A DNA stretch of 64,000 nt, taken from contig NZ_PKFQ01000001.1 in NCBI RefSeq assembly GCF_002939475.1, forward strand, positions 3,097,001 to 3,161,000. The letters run 5' to 3'. The first letter of the stretch is position 1, and the number at the start of each line of letters is the position of its first letter. The stretch comes from Streptomyces cinnamoneus (GTDB lineage Bacteria > Actinomycetota > Actinomycetes > Streptomycetales > Streptomycetaceae). The translations under genes were made by a program, and so were the position numbers. Below, piece after piece: positions 40,572 through 48,456 of the stretch. The notes beneath the pieces were generated by a model, which ran no database searches, had not been told where the DNA came from, and saw only the letters and a program-made list of their open reading frames with translations.

Positions 40572-41129
40572 TCACTCGGGGCGGGCCGCCACATAGAAGC
40601 CCTCCCACACCCGGTGGCCCGCCGGGAAGCCCAGCGAGACGAGGGTGTTGATGAGCATGCCGTAGGCCCAGAACCGGGTCGTCTCGGCCTGGTCCGCGCC
40701 CAGCGGGATGTGCACGGAGTCCCACAGCCTCATCCAGGCGTCCCGGACCGAGCTGCCGAACTCGCGGTCGCCCGCCGCCTCGGCGGCGGCCACGGCCACG
40801 TAGATCTGCATCTGGAGGAGGACCTTGTCGGGGTCCTCCGCGATCAGGCGCTGGTACGCCTCCGCCATGGCGGAGAGGGTCTCCTCGGGCGACGTCGCGT
40901 CCCTGCGCGCCTCCGCGAAGAGGTCGTGGGTCTCCTCCAGGCAGCGGTGGGCCGCCGCGAGGAAGATGGCCTGCTTGTTCGGGAAGAGGCGGAAGAGATA
41001 CGGCTGCGAGACGCCCACGCGCCGTGCGATCGCCTCCGTGGACGTGCCGTTGTACCCGCCGCGCGCGAACTCCGTCATCGCGGCGCGGACGACGCTCTCG
41101 CGCCGCTCCTCTGCCGTCATCCTGACCAT
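40572..41129 (-). CDS. TetR-family transcriptional repressor
   Basis: A 185-residue regulator. The N-terminal helix-turn-helix reads STEAIARRVGVSQPYLFRLF near residues 30-50, and the ligand-binding C-terminus is divergent. It lies 93 nt upstream of the MFS gene in the same direction, and an inverted repeat in front of its own start suggests autorepression. The GTG-free start MVRMTAEERRES is used; the second Met is an alternative. Confidence 0.9.
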   Translation of the reverse strand: MVRMTAEERRESVVRAAMTEFARGGYNGTSTEAIARRVGVSQPYLFRLFPNKQAIFLAAAHRCLEETHDLFAEARRDATSPEETLSAMAEAYQRLIAEDPDKVLLQMQIYVAVAAAEAAGDREFGSSVRDAWMRLWDSVHIPLGADQAETTRFWAYGMLINTLVSLGFPAGHRVWEGFYVAARPE

Positions 41130-41136
41130 GGGCAGT

Positions 41137-41160
41137 AAGTTAGTGACTACTTACTAACTT
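41137..41160 (-). promoter_or_regulatory. Operator upstream of the TetR gene
   Basis: AAGTTAGT-N8-ACTAACTT is a perfect inverted repeat, overlapped by a second one (AGTAAGT/ACTTACT, 41134-41155). It lies eight bases before the tetR-like start codon and matches the operator ahead of the transporter. Confidence 0.7.
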
Positions 41161-41210
41161 TGCAAGGGGCGAGGACGGGGCGACCCCTTTCCGGGCCACC
41201 CCGCGCCGCG

Positions 41211-41645
41211 TCAGGCGAGCTTGACCACCGCTCGGGACATGCCGAGCACCTTCTGGCCGGCGCTCTTGGCCACCAGGTCCACGCGGACCGTACGGGCCTC
41301 GTCGTCCAGCTTGGCCGCGACCTTGGCGCTGACCTCGATGACCGCGCCCTCGTCGTCGTTGGGGACGACGACCGGCTTGGTGAAGCGCACGCCGTACTCC
41401 ACGACCGCGGCCGGGTCGCCCACCCAGTCGGTGACCACCCGGATCGCCTCGGCCATGGTGAACATGCCGTGGGCGATGACGTCGGGGAGGCCGACCTCCT
41501 TGGCGAACTTCTCGTTCCAGTGGATCGGGTTGAAGTCACCGGAGGCGCCCGCGTACTCGACGAGCGTCGCCCGGGTCACCGGGAAGGACTGCGCGGGCAG
41601 CTCGGCGCCGGTCTCGACGTCGGCGTAGGAGATCTTCGCGGCCAT
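41211..41645 (-). CDS. MaoC-like (R)-hydroxyacyl dehydratase (HadB-like)
   Basis: A 144-residue hot-dog fold dehydratase. The hydratase-2 motif ASGDFNPIH, with catalytic Asp and His, occurs near residue 37 and is followed by GLPDVIAHGMFTMAEA. It overlaps its upstream partner by ATGA. The pair next to rpmG and tRNA-Thr/Met resembles hadA-hadB of mycobacteria, which act as (3R)-hydroxyacyl-ACP dehydratase. In Streptomyces the acyl substrate is not settled. Confidence 0.88.
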   Translation of the reverse strand: MAAKISYADVETGAELPAQSFPVTRATLVEYAGASGDFNPIHWNEKFAKEVGLPDVIAHGMFTMAEAIRVVTDWVGDPAAVVEYGVRFTKPVVVPNDDEGAVIEVSAKVAAKLDDEARTVRVDLVAKSAGQKVLGMSRAVVKLA

Positions 41646-42097
41646 CACGCCTCCTCGGCGGCGCGCGCCACCAGCATCGTGTGCGCGGTCACGACGTGCT
41701 CACCGCTCTGGTCGTGGACCTCGCCACGGACCGCCAGGACGTCGTTGCCCGCCAGGGACTTGATCGACTCGATCGTGGAGGTGACCGTCAGCCGGTCGCC
41801 CGCCCGGACCGGCCGGGTGTAGGCGAACTTCTGGTCGCCGTGCACGACGCGGCTGTAGTCCAGACCCAGCTGCGGGTCCCGGATGACCTGCCGGGCCGCC
41901 TTGAACGTGATGGCGAACACAAAAGTCGGCGGTGCGATCACATCGGGGTGACCCATGGCCTTGGCGGCCTCGGCGTCGGTGTACACCGGATTGGCGTCAC
42001 CGATGGCCTCGGCGAATTCGCGGATCTTCTCCCGCCCGACCTCATACGGGTCGGTGGCCGGATAGGTCCGTCCGACGAAGGACTGGTCGAGCGCCAT
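41645..42097 (-). CDS. MaoC-like dehydratase N-domain protein (HadA-like, UPF0336)
   Basis: A 150-residue hot-dog protein without the full catalytic motif, expected to pair with the downstream catalytic subunit. It begins ALDQSFVGRTYPATDPYEVG and contains FAEAIGDANPVYTDAEAAKA and PPTFVFAITFKAARQVI. AGGAGGTG gives a strong ribosome-binding site. The frame extends upstream, but this start is well supported. It lies 91 nt after rpmG. Confidence 0.88.
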   Translation of the reverse strand: MALDQSFVGRTYPATDPYEVGREKIREFAEAIGDANPVYTDAEAAKAMGHPDVIAPPTFVFAITFKAARQVIRDPQLGLDYSRVVHGDQKFAYTRPVRAGDRLTVTSTIESIKSLAGNDVLAVRGEVHDQSGEHVVTAHTMLVARAAEEA

Positions 42098-42137
42098 CGG
42101 CTCGGCACCTCCTGAGTGGACTGGGGTGGGATACGCC

Positions 42138-42172
42138 ATGAGGCCGCCCCCGGAAGTCGGGGACGGCCTCAT
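42138..42172 (-). terminator. Terminator after rpmG
   Basis: ATGAGGCCG and CGGCCTCAT form a 9-bp outer stem around an inner CCCC/GGGG stem, 16 nt beyond the rpmG stop and 41 nt before the HadA-like start. Confidence 0.7.
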
Positions 42173-42188
42173 GAACGACGCTATGTGC

Positions 42189-42353
42189 TTAGCGAGTCTC
42201 GCGGTGCGCCGTGTGGGCGTTGCAACGCGGGCAGTGCTTCTTCATCTCAAGTCGGTCCGGGTCATTGCGCCGGTTCTTCTTGGTGATGTAGTTCCGCTCC
42301 TTGCACTCCACGCAGGCCAGCGTGATCTTCGGGCGGACGTCGGTGGCAGCCAC
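42189..42353 (-). CDS. rpmG: 50S ribosomal protein L33, zinc-binding type
   Basis: A 54-residue protein with a zinc ribbon (Cys14, Cys17, Cys41, Cys44 in CVEC and CPRC), the C+ form. The GTG gives [17 protein letters not shown] after AAGGAG. It follows tRNA-Met. Streptomyces usually have a second, zinc-free L33 elsewhere. Confidence 0.95.
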   Translation of the reverse strand: MAATDVRPKITLACVECKERNYITKKNRRNDPDRLEMKKHCPRCNAHTAHRETR

Positions 42354-42438
42354 GTGAGTGCTCCTTGACGGATGGACGGATTCAACGCAGAAAAGAGTAG
42401 CCGATCGGAGGACCGACCCCACAATCGGCTACTGTGTG

Positions 42439-42511
42439 TAGCGGTGACCGGACTTGAACCGGTGACACAGCGATTATGAGCCGCTTGCTCTACCGACTGA
42501 GCTACACCGCT
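42439..42511 (-). tRNA. tRNA-Met (CAT anticodon)
   Basis: A 73-nt cloverleaf with acceptor AGCGGTG/CACCGCT and discriminator A. The anticodon loop is CTCATAA. The A1-T72 pair indicates the elongator and not the initiator, which has a mismatch there. CCA is not encoded. Confidence 0.95.
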
Positions 42512-42562
42512 TTGATGCGGGAGAACTTCCCCGTCCGAAGACGGGGAAACCTCTCACACCAG

Positions 42563-42635
42563 AGCCCCAAAACGGAATCGAACCGTTGACCTTCTCCTTA
42601 CCATGGAGACGCTCTGCCGACTGAGCTATTGGGGC
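42563..42635 (-). tRNA. tRNA-Thr (GGT anticodon)
   Basis: A 73-nt cloverleaf with acceptor GCCCCAA/TTGGGGC, discriminator T, and anticodon loop ATGGTAA within the TCTCC/GGAGA stem. It precedes tRNA-Met and rpmG on the same strand. CCA is not encoded. Confidence 0.96.
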
Positions 42636-42819
42636 GAGCGAGGAAGACATTACACGGTCTGCCGCCGAAGGTGAAATCCGTATCCGGGCCCCCCGCCCGG
42701 CGCCTTCCGCACCGCTCTCGTGGGCCACACCAGTACGACTATTCGTCGCCTGCTCCGAATGGCTTCGCGCGCGGCCTACGCTCGGACCACGGTGCGTGAT
42801 CATGCCCCGGAGGAGCGCG

Positions 42820-44067
42820 ATGCCCGACAGTCAGCCGCAGCCCGCCAGAAACCCCGACGCCGCCCCGCCGCCCGGTGACGGCACCCTGGTGCTCTGCGGC
42901 GCCCGCCTCGCCGACGGGCGCGTGGTGGACGTGCGCCTCAGCGGCGGCCGCATCGAGGCCGTCGGCACGGCGGGCAGCCTCGCGCCCGGACCGCGCGTGG
43001 ACCTCGCCGGCTATCTGCTGCTGCCGGCCCCCGCCGAGCCCCACGCCCACTACGACACCGCGCTCACCGCGGACCTCGGCGGCCCCGTCCCGTACGGCGT
43101 GGAGGACGTCCAGCGCCGCGCCACCGAGGCGGCCCTGCTGCAACTGGGCCACGGCGTCACGGCCGTGCGCACCCACGTCCGCGTCGGCGACGTCCAGGGC
43201 CTGCGCTCGCTGGAGGCCGTCCTCCAGGCCCGCCGGGCGCTGCGGGGGCTCACGGAGCTGAGCGCGGTGGCGGTGCCCCGGCTGCTGACGGGCGTCGCCG
43301 GGGCGGACGGGCTCGCCGTGCTGCGGGACGCGGTCAAGATGGGCGCCACCGTGATCGGCGGCTGCCCGGACCTCGACCCCGACCCCACGGGCTACGCCGA
43401 GGTCGTGCTCTCCCTCGCCGCCGAACACGGCTGCGCCGTCGACCTGCACACCGACGCGGACGATCCCGCCCGGCTCGCCCGCCTCGCGGCCATGGCGGGG
43501 GGCCTGCGGCCCGGCGTCGTCCTGGGCCCCTGCGGCGGCCTGTCCCGGCTGCCGCGCGACCAGGCCGTCCGGGCCGGCCAGCAACTCGCGGCGGCCGGGG
43601 TGACGCTGGTGTGCCTGCCGCAGGGCGACTGCTGTGCCTCCCGGGGCGCCTGGCGCGCGCCCGTACGGCTCCTGCGGGCGACGGGGGTGCGGGTGGCCGC
43701 CGGCAGCGGCGCCCTGCGGGACGCGGCCGGGCCGGTGGGGCGCGGCGACCCCCTGGAGGCGGCCTTCCTGCTGGCCGCCCGGGGCGAGTTGGGGCCGGAG
43801 GACGCCTACGAGGCGGTGAGCGGGCGGGCGCGGGCGGCCACGGGGCTGCCGGAGGTGCGCGTGGAGGCCGGCTTCCCGGCGGAGCTGCTGGCGGTGCGGG
43901 GCGACGGGGTCGCGGGGGTCCTGTCGCTCGGCTACAGCCGCCTCGTGGTGCACCGGGGGCGCGTCGTGGCCCGCACGAGCGCGGTGCGGGAGTACGGCGA
44001 CGTCCAGGCCACGGTGGCCCTGGACCTGCCCCGGCAGTCCCCGCGCGGCGGTGATCCCGAGCGGTGA
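42820..44067 (+). CDS. Cytosine deaminase-like amidohydrolase lacking catalytic residues
   Basis: A 415-residue protein of the cytosine deaminase branch of the amidohydrolase superfamily. ATG is chosen because GGAGGAG lies four nucleotides upstream. The HxH metal motif (PHAHYD, residues 75 and 77) and the DLHTD histidine remain. However, the catalytic Glu of the HCDE motif is replaced (HTDA), the SHT-type His is absent (VVLGPCGGLS) and the metal Asp near the C-terminus is Gly (AGSGALRD). It may be a pseudoenzyme or bind something other than cytosine. It is followed closely by an NAD(P)-binding protein gene. Confidence 0.75.
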   Translation: MPDSQPQPARNPDAAPPPGDGTLVLCGARLADGRVVDVRLSGGRIEAVGTAGSLAPGPRVDLAGYLLLPAPAEPHAHYDTALTADLGGPVPYGVEDVQRRATEAALLQLGHGVTAVRTHVRVGDVQGLRSLEAVLQARRALRGLTELSAVAVPRLLTGVAGADGLAVLRDAVKMGATVIGGCPDLDPDPTGYAEVVLSLAAEHGCAVDLHTDADDPARLARLAAMAGGLRPGVVLGPCGGLSRLPRDQAVRAGQQLAAAGVTLVCLPQGDCCASRGAWRAPVRLLRATGVRVAAGSGALRDAAGPVGRGDPLEAAFLLAARGELGPEDAYEAVSGRARAATGLPEVRVEAGFPAELLAVRGDGVAGVLSLGYSRLVVHRGRVVARTSAVREYGDVQATVALDLPRQSPRGGDPER

Positions 44068-44088
44068 CCGGGGGCGTACGGTCGCCTC

Positions 44089-44763
44089 ATGCGCATTGTC
44101 ATCGCTGGAGGACACGGACAGATCGCGCTGCGGCTGGAGCGGTTGCTCGCCGCGCGCGGTGACGAAGTGGCGGGCGTCGTCCGCCGCCCCGGACAAGCGG
44201 GTGACCTGCTGGCGGCCGGTGCCGAACCGGTCGTCTGCGACCTGGAGTCGGCGTCCGTCGGGGACGTCTCCCAGCACCTGGAGGGCGCCGACGCCGCCGT
44301 CTTCGCGGCGGGCGCGGGAGCGGGCAGCGGCGCCGGGCGGAAGGACACCGTCGACCGGGGCGCGGCCGTGCTCTTCGCCGACGCGGCGGAGGCGGCCGGA
44401 GTGCGCCGGTTCGTCGTCGTCTCGTCCATGGGCGCCGACCGCGAGCCCCCGCCGGGCACGGACCCCGTCTTCGCCGCCTACCTGCGCGCGAAGGGCGCCG
44501 CCGACGAGGACGTCCGCAAGCGGTCCGCCCTGGACTGGACCGTCCTGCGTCCGGGCCGCCTGACCGACGAGCCGGGCACGGGCCTGGTGACGCTGTCGGC
44601 GGGCTCGACGGGCCGGGGCGACGTGACCCGGGACGACGTGGCGGCGGTGCTGGCCGAGCTGCTGCTGGAGCCGGGGACGGCGGGCCTCACCCTGGAGCTG
44701 ATCGGCGGCGGCACGCCGGTCGCGGAGGCGGTGAAGGCCGTGGCGGGCCCCGGCGGGCGGTGA
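44089..44763 (+). CDS. NAD(P)-binding (atypical SDR/NmrA-like) protein
   Basis: A 224-residue Rossmann protein. The N-terminal nucleotide-binding motif is GGHGQIA at residues 7-13, and SSMGAD plus an AYLRAKGAADEDVRKR stretch follow where SDR proteins keep Tyr and Lys. It belongs to the NAD(P)H-binding group that includes YtfG- and NmrA-like proteins. The substrate is unknown. It begins 21 nt after the amidohydrolase and probably shares its transcript. Confidence 0.82.
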   Translation: MRIVIAGGHGQIALRLERLLAARGDEVAGVVRRPGQAGDLLAAGAEPVVCDLESASVGDVSQHLEGADAAVFAAGAGAGSGAGRKDTVDRGAAVLFADAAEAAGVRRFVVVSSMGADREPPPGTDPVFAAYLRAKGAADEDVRKRSALDWTVLRPGRLTDEPGTGLVTLSAGSTGRGDVTRDDVAAVLAELLLEPGTAGLTLELIGGGTPVAEAVKAVAGPGGR

Positions 44764-44803
44764 CGGCGGATCCCGGCGCCCGTCCCGGCGCCGGACAACG
44801 AAA

Positions 44804-44835
44804 GAGGCCCCTGACCTTTGCAGGTCAGGGGCCTC
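44804..44835. terminator. Bidirectional terminator between NAD(P)-binding protein gene and tRNA-Tyr
   Basis: A perfect 13-bp stem with a six-base loop. The minus strand continues with TTTCGTTG and the plus strand with GTTCC, so it can end both converging transcripts. Confidence 0.8.
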
Positions 44836-44841
44836 GTTCCG

Positions 44842-44923
44842 TGGCGGCGCCAGGATTCGAACCTGGGTAGGCTAAGCCGACGGATTTACAGTCCGCTCCC
44901 ATTGGCCACTCGGGCACACCGCC
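44842..44923 (-). tRNA. tRNA-Tyr (GTA anticodon)
   Basis: An 82-nt class II tRNA with a long variable arm. Acceptor GGCGGTG/CGCCGCC, anticodon loop CTGTAAA, discriminator A, T loop GTTCGAATC. CCA is not encoded. Confidence 0.95.
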
Positions 44924-45106
44924 ATGGGTGGTCGCCTCGGTCGCTCTTTCGAGCCGCTCCGTGGCAACGACGTAAACCATACCCGATGACCTGGGGTGGT
45001 CCGCCACTCGGTTCACAGCCCCTCGATCGGCCCCCGGGTGACTAGGCTGGCAACCGGCCTCCGGGCCGAGCCCCTGATGGATCTACGTACGAGGAGCCAA
45101 CTCAAT

Positions 45107-45595
45107 ATGGCCGACTCCAGTTTCGACATCGTCTCGAAGGTCGAGCGGCAGGAGGTCGACAACGCCCTCAACCAGGCCGCCAAGGAGATCTCCCAGCGCT
45201 ACGACTTCAAGGGTGTCGGCGCCTCGATCGCCTGGTCGGGCGAGAAGATCGAGATGCGCGCCAACGCCGAGGAGCGCGTGAAGGCCGTCCTCGACATCTT
45301 CGAGACCAAGCTGGTCAAGCGCGGCATCTCGCTGAAGTCGCTGGACGCGGGCGAGCCGCAGGCCTCCGGCAAGGAGTACAAGATCTTCGCCTCCATCGAG
45401 GAGGGGATCTCCCAGGAGAACGCGAAGAAGGTCGCCAAGATCATTCGCGACGAGGGCCCCAAGGGCGTCAAGGCCCAGGTCCAGGGCGACGAGCTCCGGG
45501 TCTCCTCGAAGAGCCGCGACGACCTCCAGGCCGTGCAGCAGCTGCTCAAGGGCAAGGACCTGGACTTCGCGATCCAGTTCGTCAACTACCGCTAG
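45107..45595 (+). CDS. YajQ-family nucleotide-binding protein (UPF0234)
   Basis: A 162-residue protein with two ferredoxin-like domains, starting [20 protein letters not shown] and containing [20 protein letters not shown] and FVNYR at the C-terminus. Family members bind nucleotides, and in some bacteria cyclic di-GMP. GAGGAG lies ten nucleotides before the ATG; earlier codons in the frame are not convincing. Confidence 0.93.
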   Translation: MADSSFDIVSKVERQEVDNALNQAAKEISQRYDFKGVGASIAWSGEKIEMRANAEERVKAVLDIFETKLVKRGISLKSLDAGEPQASGKEYKIFASIEEGISQENAKKVAKIIRDEGPKGVKAQVQGDELRVSSKSRDDLQAVQQLLKGKDLDFAIQFVNYR

Positions 45596-45629
45596 TCGCC
45601 CCGCGACCAGCACCGGTAGCCCACGCGAC

Positions 45630-45672
45630 GAGGGCGCGCCGGGACGGCCGACCGCCGTCCGGACGCGCCCTC
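45630..45672. terminator. Hairpin between yajQ-like and yccF-like genes
   Basis: GAGGGCGCG pairs with CGCGCCCTC around an inner GGACGG/CCGTCC stem. It lies between converging genes and may serve both. Confidence 0.6.
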
Positions 45673-45718
45673 GCGCCGTGCCCGCCCCGGGAACTCCCTT
45701 GGCGCTCCCCGGGGTTCG

Positions 45719-46111
45719 TCACCGTGTGGCGAAGGGCCGGTCCGACGGGACGATCTCGCGGCCGAGCGGCATCAGCGAGATGGGGATCAGCTTGAAGTTG
45801 GCGATACCCAGCGGGATTCCGATGATGGTGACGCACAGGGCGATGCCGGTGACGATGTGACCGAGCGCCAGCCACCAGCCGGCGAAGACGATCCAGATGA
45901 TGTTGCCGAGCAACGACCCGGCACCCGCGTCGCGCCGCTCCACCGCCGTACGGCCGAAGGGCCACAGGGCGTACGAAGCGATACGGAACGACGCGATGCC
46001 GAACGGGATGGTCACGATCAGGACGCAGCAGATCAAGCCTGCGACGGCGTAGCCGATCGCCATCCAGAGTCCGCAGAGGACCAGCCAGATGACATTCAGG
46101 ATCAACCTCAT
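45719..46111 (-). CDS. YccF-domain inner membrane protein
   Basis: A 130-residue membrane protein with two YccF repeats, LVLCGLWMAIGYAVAGLICC and WLALGHIVTGIALCVTIIGI, each followed by a short motif with PFG or PLG. The function is unknown. The start MRLILNVIWLV follows GGAAGG. It is divergent from the gas-vesicle remnant. Confidence 0.88.
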   Translation of the reverse strand: MRLILNVIWLVLCGLWMAIGYAVAGLICCVLIVTIPFGIASFRIASYALWPFGRTAVERRDAGAGSLLGNIIWIVFAGWWLALGHIVTGIALCVTIIGIPLGIANFKLIPISLMPLGREIVPSDRPFATR

Positions 46112-46302
46112 GAACAAAGCCTTCCACGCGACTGGTTCTCTGGCCACAAAGACGCCTGCCCGCCGGCATGAGGTTCCGCTGCACCGCAGGTGAGGGCCCT
46201 GAGAAGCCCCCTAGGGGGCGTCGGCCGAACGGAAGCCCGCCGCCGACCGACCGGCTGCCGCGCCGAAGGCCCCGTCAGGCACGCGTAGGGGGGCGCCCGT
46301 CA

Positions 46303-47005
46303 ATGGCGGTGCGCTTTCGCCCTGTCGACGGCTGCCACGCCGATCGCCGCCAGGGCGTGGCGGACAGTCCCGGCGCGCTCGTCCGCTCCGACGAGGTGGC
46401 GGCGGCGGTCAGTCCCGTCCCGGAGGCCGACTTCTCGCAGTCCGCGCTCAAGGCGCACCTGGAGGACCTCGACTGGCTGGAGCGGACGGCCCGCGCCCAC
46501 CACCTGGTCGTGGAGTCCCTCGCCGCCCGCACCACCGTCCTGCCGCTCCGGCTCGCCACGGTGTACCTCGACGACACGCGCGTCGCACAGATGCTGCACG
46601 AAGGGCGGCCCGTGTTCGCCGCCGCGCTCGGCCGCCTGGCCGGGCACGCGGAATGGGGTGTGAAGGTCTACGTGGACGCGGCCGCGGCAACGCCGCCACC
46701 AGCACCAGGCGCGCCGGGACGCGTGGCGGGCGGCGGAGGACGTGGTCCGCCGGATCGACGCCGCGACCCGCGACCTTGCCGCGGCGCGGGCCCGCCACCG
46801 GCCGCAGCAGGGCCGGCTGGCCGACGCGGCCGGCGAGAACGTGGCCAACGACGCCTACCTCGTCCCCCACGGCCTCGCCGAGGAGTTCCGGCGCCGTGTC
46901 CACAGCGCCGTCGAGGACGCTCCCGGCATCCGCGTGGACATCACCGGCCCGTGGGCCCCCTACTCCTTCGCCGACCCCGGTGCCGGGGAGGGGGCACCGC
47001 CGTGA
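46303..47005 (+). pseudogene. gvpL: Gas-vesicle protein GvpL/GvpF family, frameshifted
   Basis: The first part, from ATG 46303, carries the GvpF/L signature: VSPVPEADFSQSALKAHLED, WLERTARAHH, TTVLPLRLATVYLDD and EWGVKVYVD. At about 46680 it runs into low-complexity Pro/Arg sequence, and the family continues in the +1 frame (AWRAAEDVVRRIDAATRDLA, GENVANDAYLVP, FRRRVHSAVEDAPGIRVDIT, GPWAPYSF) to a stop overlapping the next start. One inserted or lost base explains this. AGGGGGG precedes the ATG by nine nucleotides. The product, a minor vesicle or assembly protein, would not be made intact unless this is a sequencing error. Confidence 0.75.
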
Positions 47006-47262
47006 CGGCCCCCTACGCGGAAGAGGACCGCCCCTTGGCGGCGCGGCAAGTGGCCCTGATCGACCTCCTCGACCGCCTGCTGAGCGGTGGTGTCGTCCTC
47101 ACCGGTGATCTCGTGCTGTCGATCGCCGACATCGACCTGGTGCGCATATCGCTGCGAGCCGTCGTGGTGGCCATCCGCGAACAGTCCGACGGCACGTGGG
47201 GAACCCTGGTACCGGGAAGCGTGCCGGCCGAGGGCGGTGACGACCGTGGCGAACCGTGGTGA
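47002..47262 (+). CDS. gvpS: GvpS/GvpJ-type gas vesicle structural homologue
   Basis: An 86-residue GvpA-superfamily protein. It contains VALIDLLDRLLSGGVVLTGD and LVLSIADIDLVRISLRAVVV, the conserved beta-alpha core. Its GTG start overlaps the preceding stop (GTGA), and it ends after the gvpK start. In Streptomyces gas-vesicle clusters the genes end L-S-K, which supports calling it S. The main shell gene gvpA is not in this window. Confidence 0.8.
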   Translation: MTAPYAEEDRPLAARQVALIDLLDRLLSGGVVLTGDLVLSIADIDLVRISLRAVVVAIREQSDGTWGTLVPGSVPAEGGDDRGEPW

Positions 47263-47662
47263 CCTGCCCCGCCCGGACCACCTGCGGGAGCCGGACCGCC
47301 TGCGGGAGGTCGCCCAGGCGGCGGCCCGCGCCCTGTCGGTCGTCCCGGCCCACCCCGACGAGCTTCCGCCCCCGCTCGGCGCCCCTGGCCGCACCGCCGC
47401 CGAACGGCTGCACACCGATCCCGACACGGTCGAGCGGGACCTGGTCCGGCTCGTCCTGACCATCGTCGAGCTGTTGCGCCAGCTCATGGAACGCCAGGCG
47501 CTCCACCGCGTCGACGAGGGTGACCTCACCGAAGAGCAGGAGGAACGGCTCGGTCTCACCCTGATGATCCTTCACGACCGCATGGCCGAGCTCTGCGAGC
47601 GCTACGGGCTGACGATGGACGATCTCAACCTCGACCTCGGCCCCCTCGGCACGCTTCTCTGA
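47237..47662 (+). CDS. gvpK: Gas vesicle protein GvpK
   Basis: A 141-residue protein. The conserved block RLVLTIVELLRQLMERQALH, RVDEGDLTEEQEERLGLTLM and the C-terminal DLNLDLGPLGTLL are typical GvpK. GTG at 47237 is taken as the start, after GAGGG; a second GTG three codons later is possible. It overlaps gvpS. It is probably the last gene of the vesicle cluster remnant. Confidence 0.88.
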   Translation: MTTVANRGDLPRPDHLREPDRLREVAQAAARALSVVPAHPDELPPPLGAPGRTAAERLHTDPDTVERDLVRLVLTIVELLRQLMERQALHRVDEGDLTEEQEERLGLTLMILHDRMAELCERYGLTMDDLNLDLGPLGTLL

Positions 47663-47697
47663 CGAGCGGCGTCGCCGGCGTGGCGGGCACGTCCCCC

Positions 47698-48000
47698 TCA
47701 GCCGTCCGGATTCGCCTCCATGCAGGTCAGTTCGATGTCGTCGACGACCGCCTCGTTCGTCTTCCCCGTCAGGTGGGCGATGTTCTCGATGCCCACCGTC
47801 ATCCAGCCCGCCAGGCTCATGATGAGCACCCGGAGCCCGTCCGTGCCGTGTTTCGCCAGCACGTCGTCGGCGACGCACAGCGCCTCCTCCGGTACGCGCT
47901 CGGCGGGTTCGAGGCCGACGGTCTTGCGCATCAGGCCGATGGTGACCCGGGAGATCTCGGGCGCGATGGCCCGCAGCCTCAGATCCTCGTCCTCGTCCAC
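47698..48000 (-). CDS. Hypothetical protein, possible small helical regulator
   Basis: A 100-residue acidic protein with a GTG start five bases after GAGGAGGGG. It is predicted helical, with ISRVTIGLMRKTVGLEP and GLRVLIMSLAGWMTVGIENI; the second part is hydrophobic but broken by polar residues, so it is not clearly a membrane segment. I do not recognise the family. It converges on gvpK and is divergent from the small secreted protein. Confidence 0.65.
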   Translation of the reverse strand: MDEDEDLRLRAIAPEISRVTIGLMRKTVGLEPAERVPEEALCVADDVLAKHGTDGLRVLIMSLAGWMTVGIENIAHLTGKTNEAVVDDIELTCMEANPDG

Positions 48001-48210
48001 GCTGCCCCTCCTCGCTGTCCCCTCCGCTGCCTACGCGGCACGCTAGAGCAGGCGGACGGGCCGGCGCAGGCGTCCGGGGCAACGGTGAACCCACGGTGTA
48101 CGGGCCGGCGACGGAGGTGCCCGAACGGGTCAACACCACGTGCCCGGGCCGGCGGCGTGTGGCCATGGTGGGCATCCGCCCCCTCCGCGCGGACAGGACG
48201 AGGACATCCC

Positions 48211-48450
48211 ATGCCACTTGCGCAGCACACGCACCACATCGTGGGGACCGCCGCCGCGGCCCTGATCGTCGCCGCGTCGGGCGCACTCGGCGGCGGCGTC
48301 GCGGCAGCCGCCGGGCCGGGCGACACCGACGTCAGGGAGTGCCTCGACAAGGGCGGCGCGGTCACGCTGGAACGGGAGGGCGGCCGGCTGACGCCCGTGG
48401 TCAAGAAGGTCTGCACGGGCGGCTCGCTCGACGGCCAGCCCATCGGCTAG
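48211..48450 (+). CDS. Small secreted protein
   Basis: A 79-residue protein with an alanine-rich signal peptide cleaved near residue 36 (VAAAAGPG). The mature part of about 45 residues has two cysteines (ECLDKGGAVTL and KKVCTGGS), which could form one disulfide bond. GAGGA lies seven bases before the ATG. It resembles the many small exported proteins of Streptomyces; no function is known. Confidence 0.65.
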   Translation: MPLAQHTHHIVGTAAAALIVAASGALGGGVAAAAGPGDTDVRECLDKGGAVTLEREGGRLTPVVKKVCTGGSLDGQPIG

Positions 48451-48456
48451 GAGCGC

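Noticed and set aside
46206..46219. GCCCCCTAGGGGGC palindrome upstream of the gvp remnant
   Set aside because: A single 14-nt palindrome in G+C-rich DNA is not enough to support a regulatory call, and no second copy was seen nearby.
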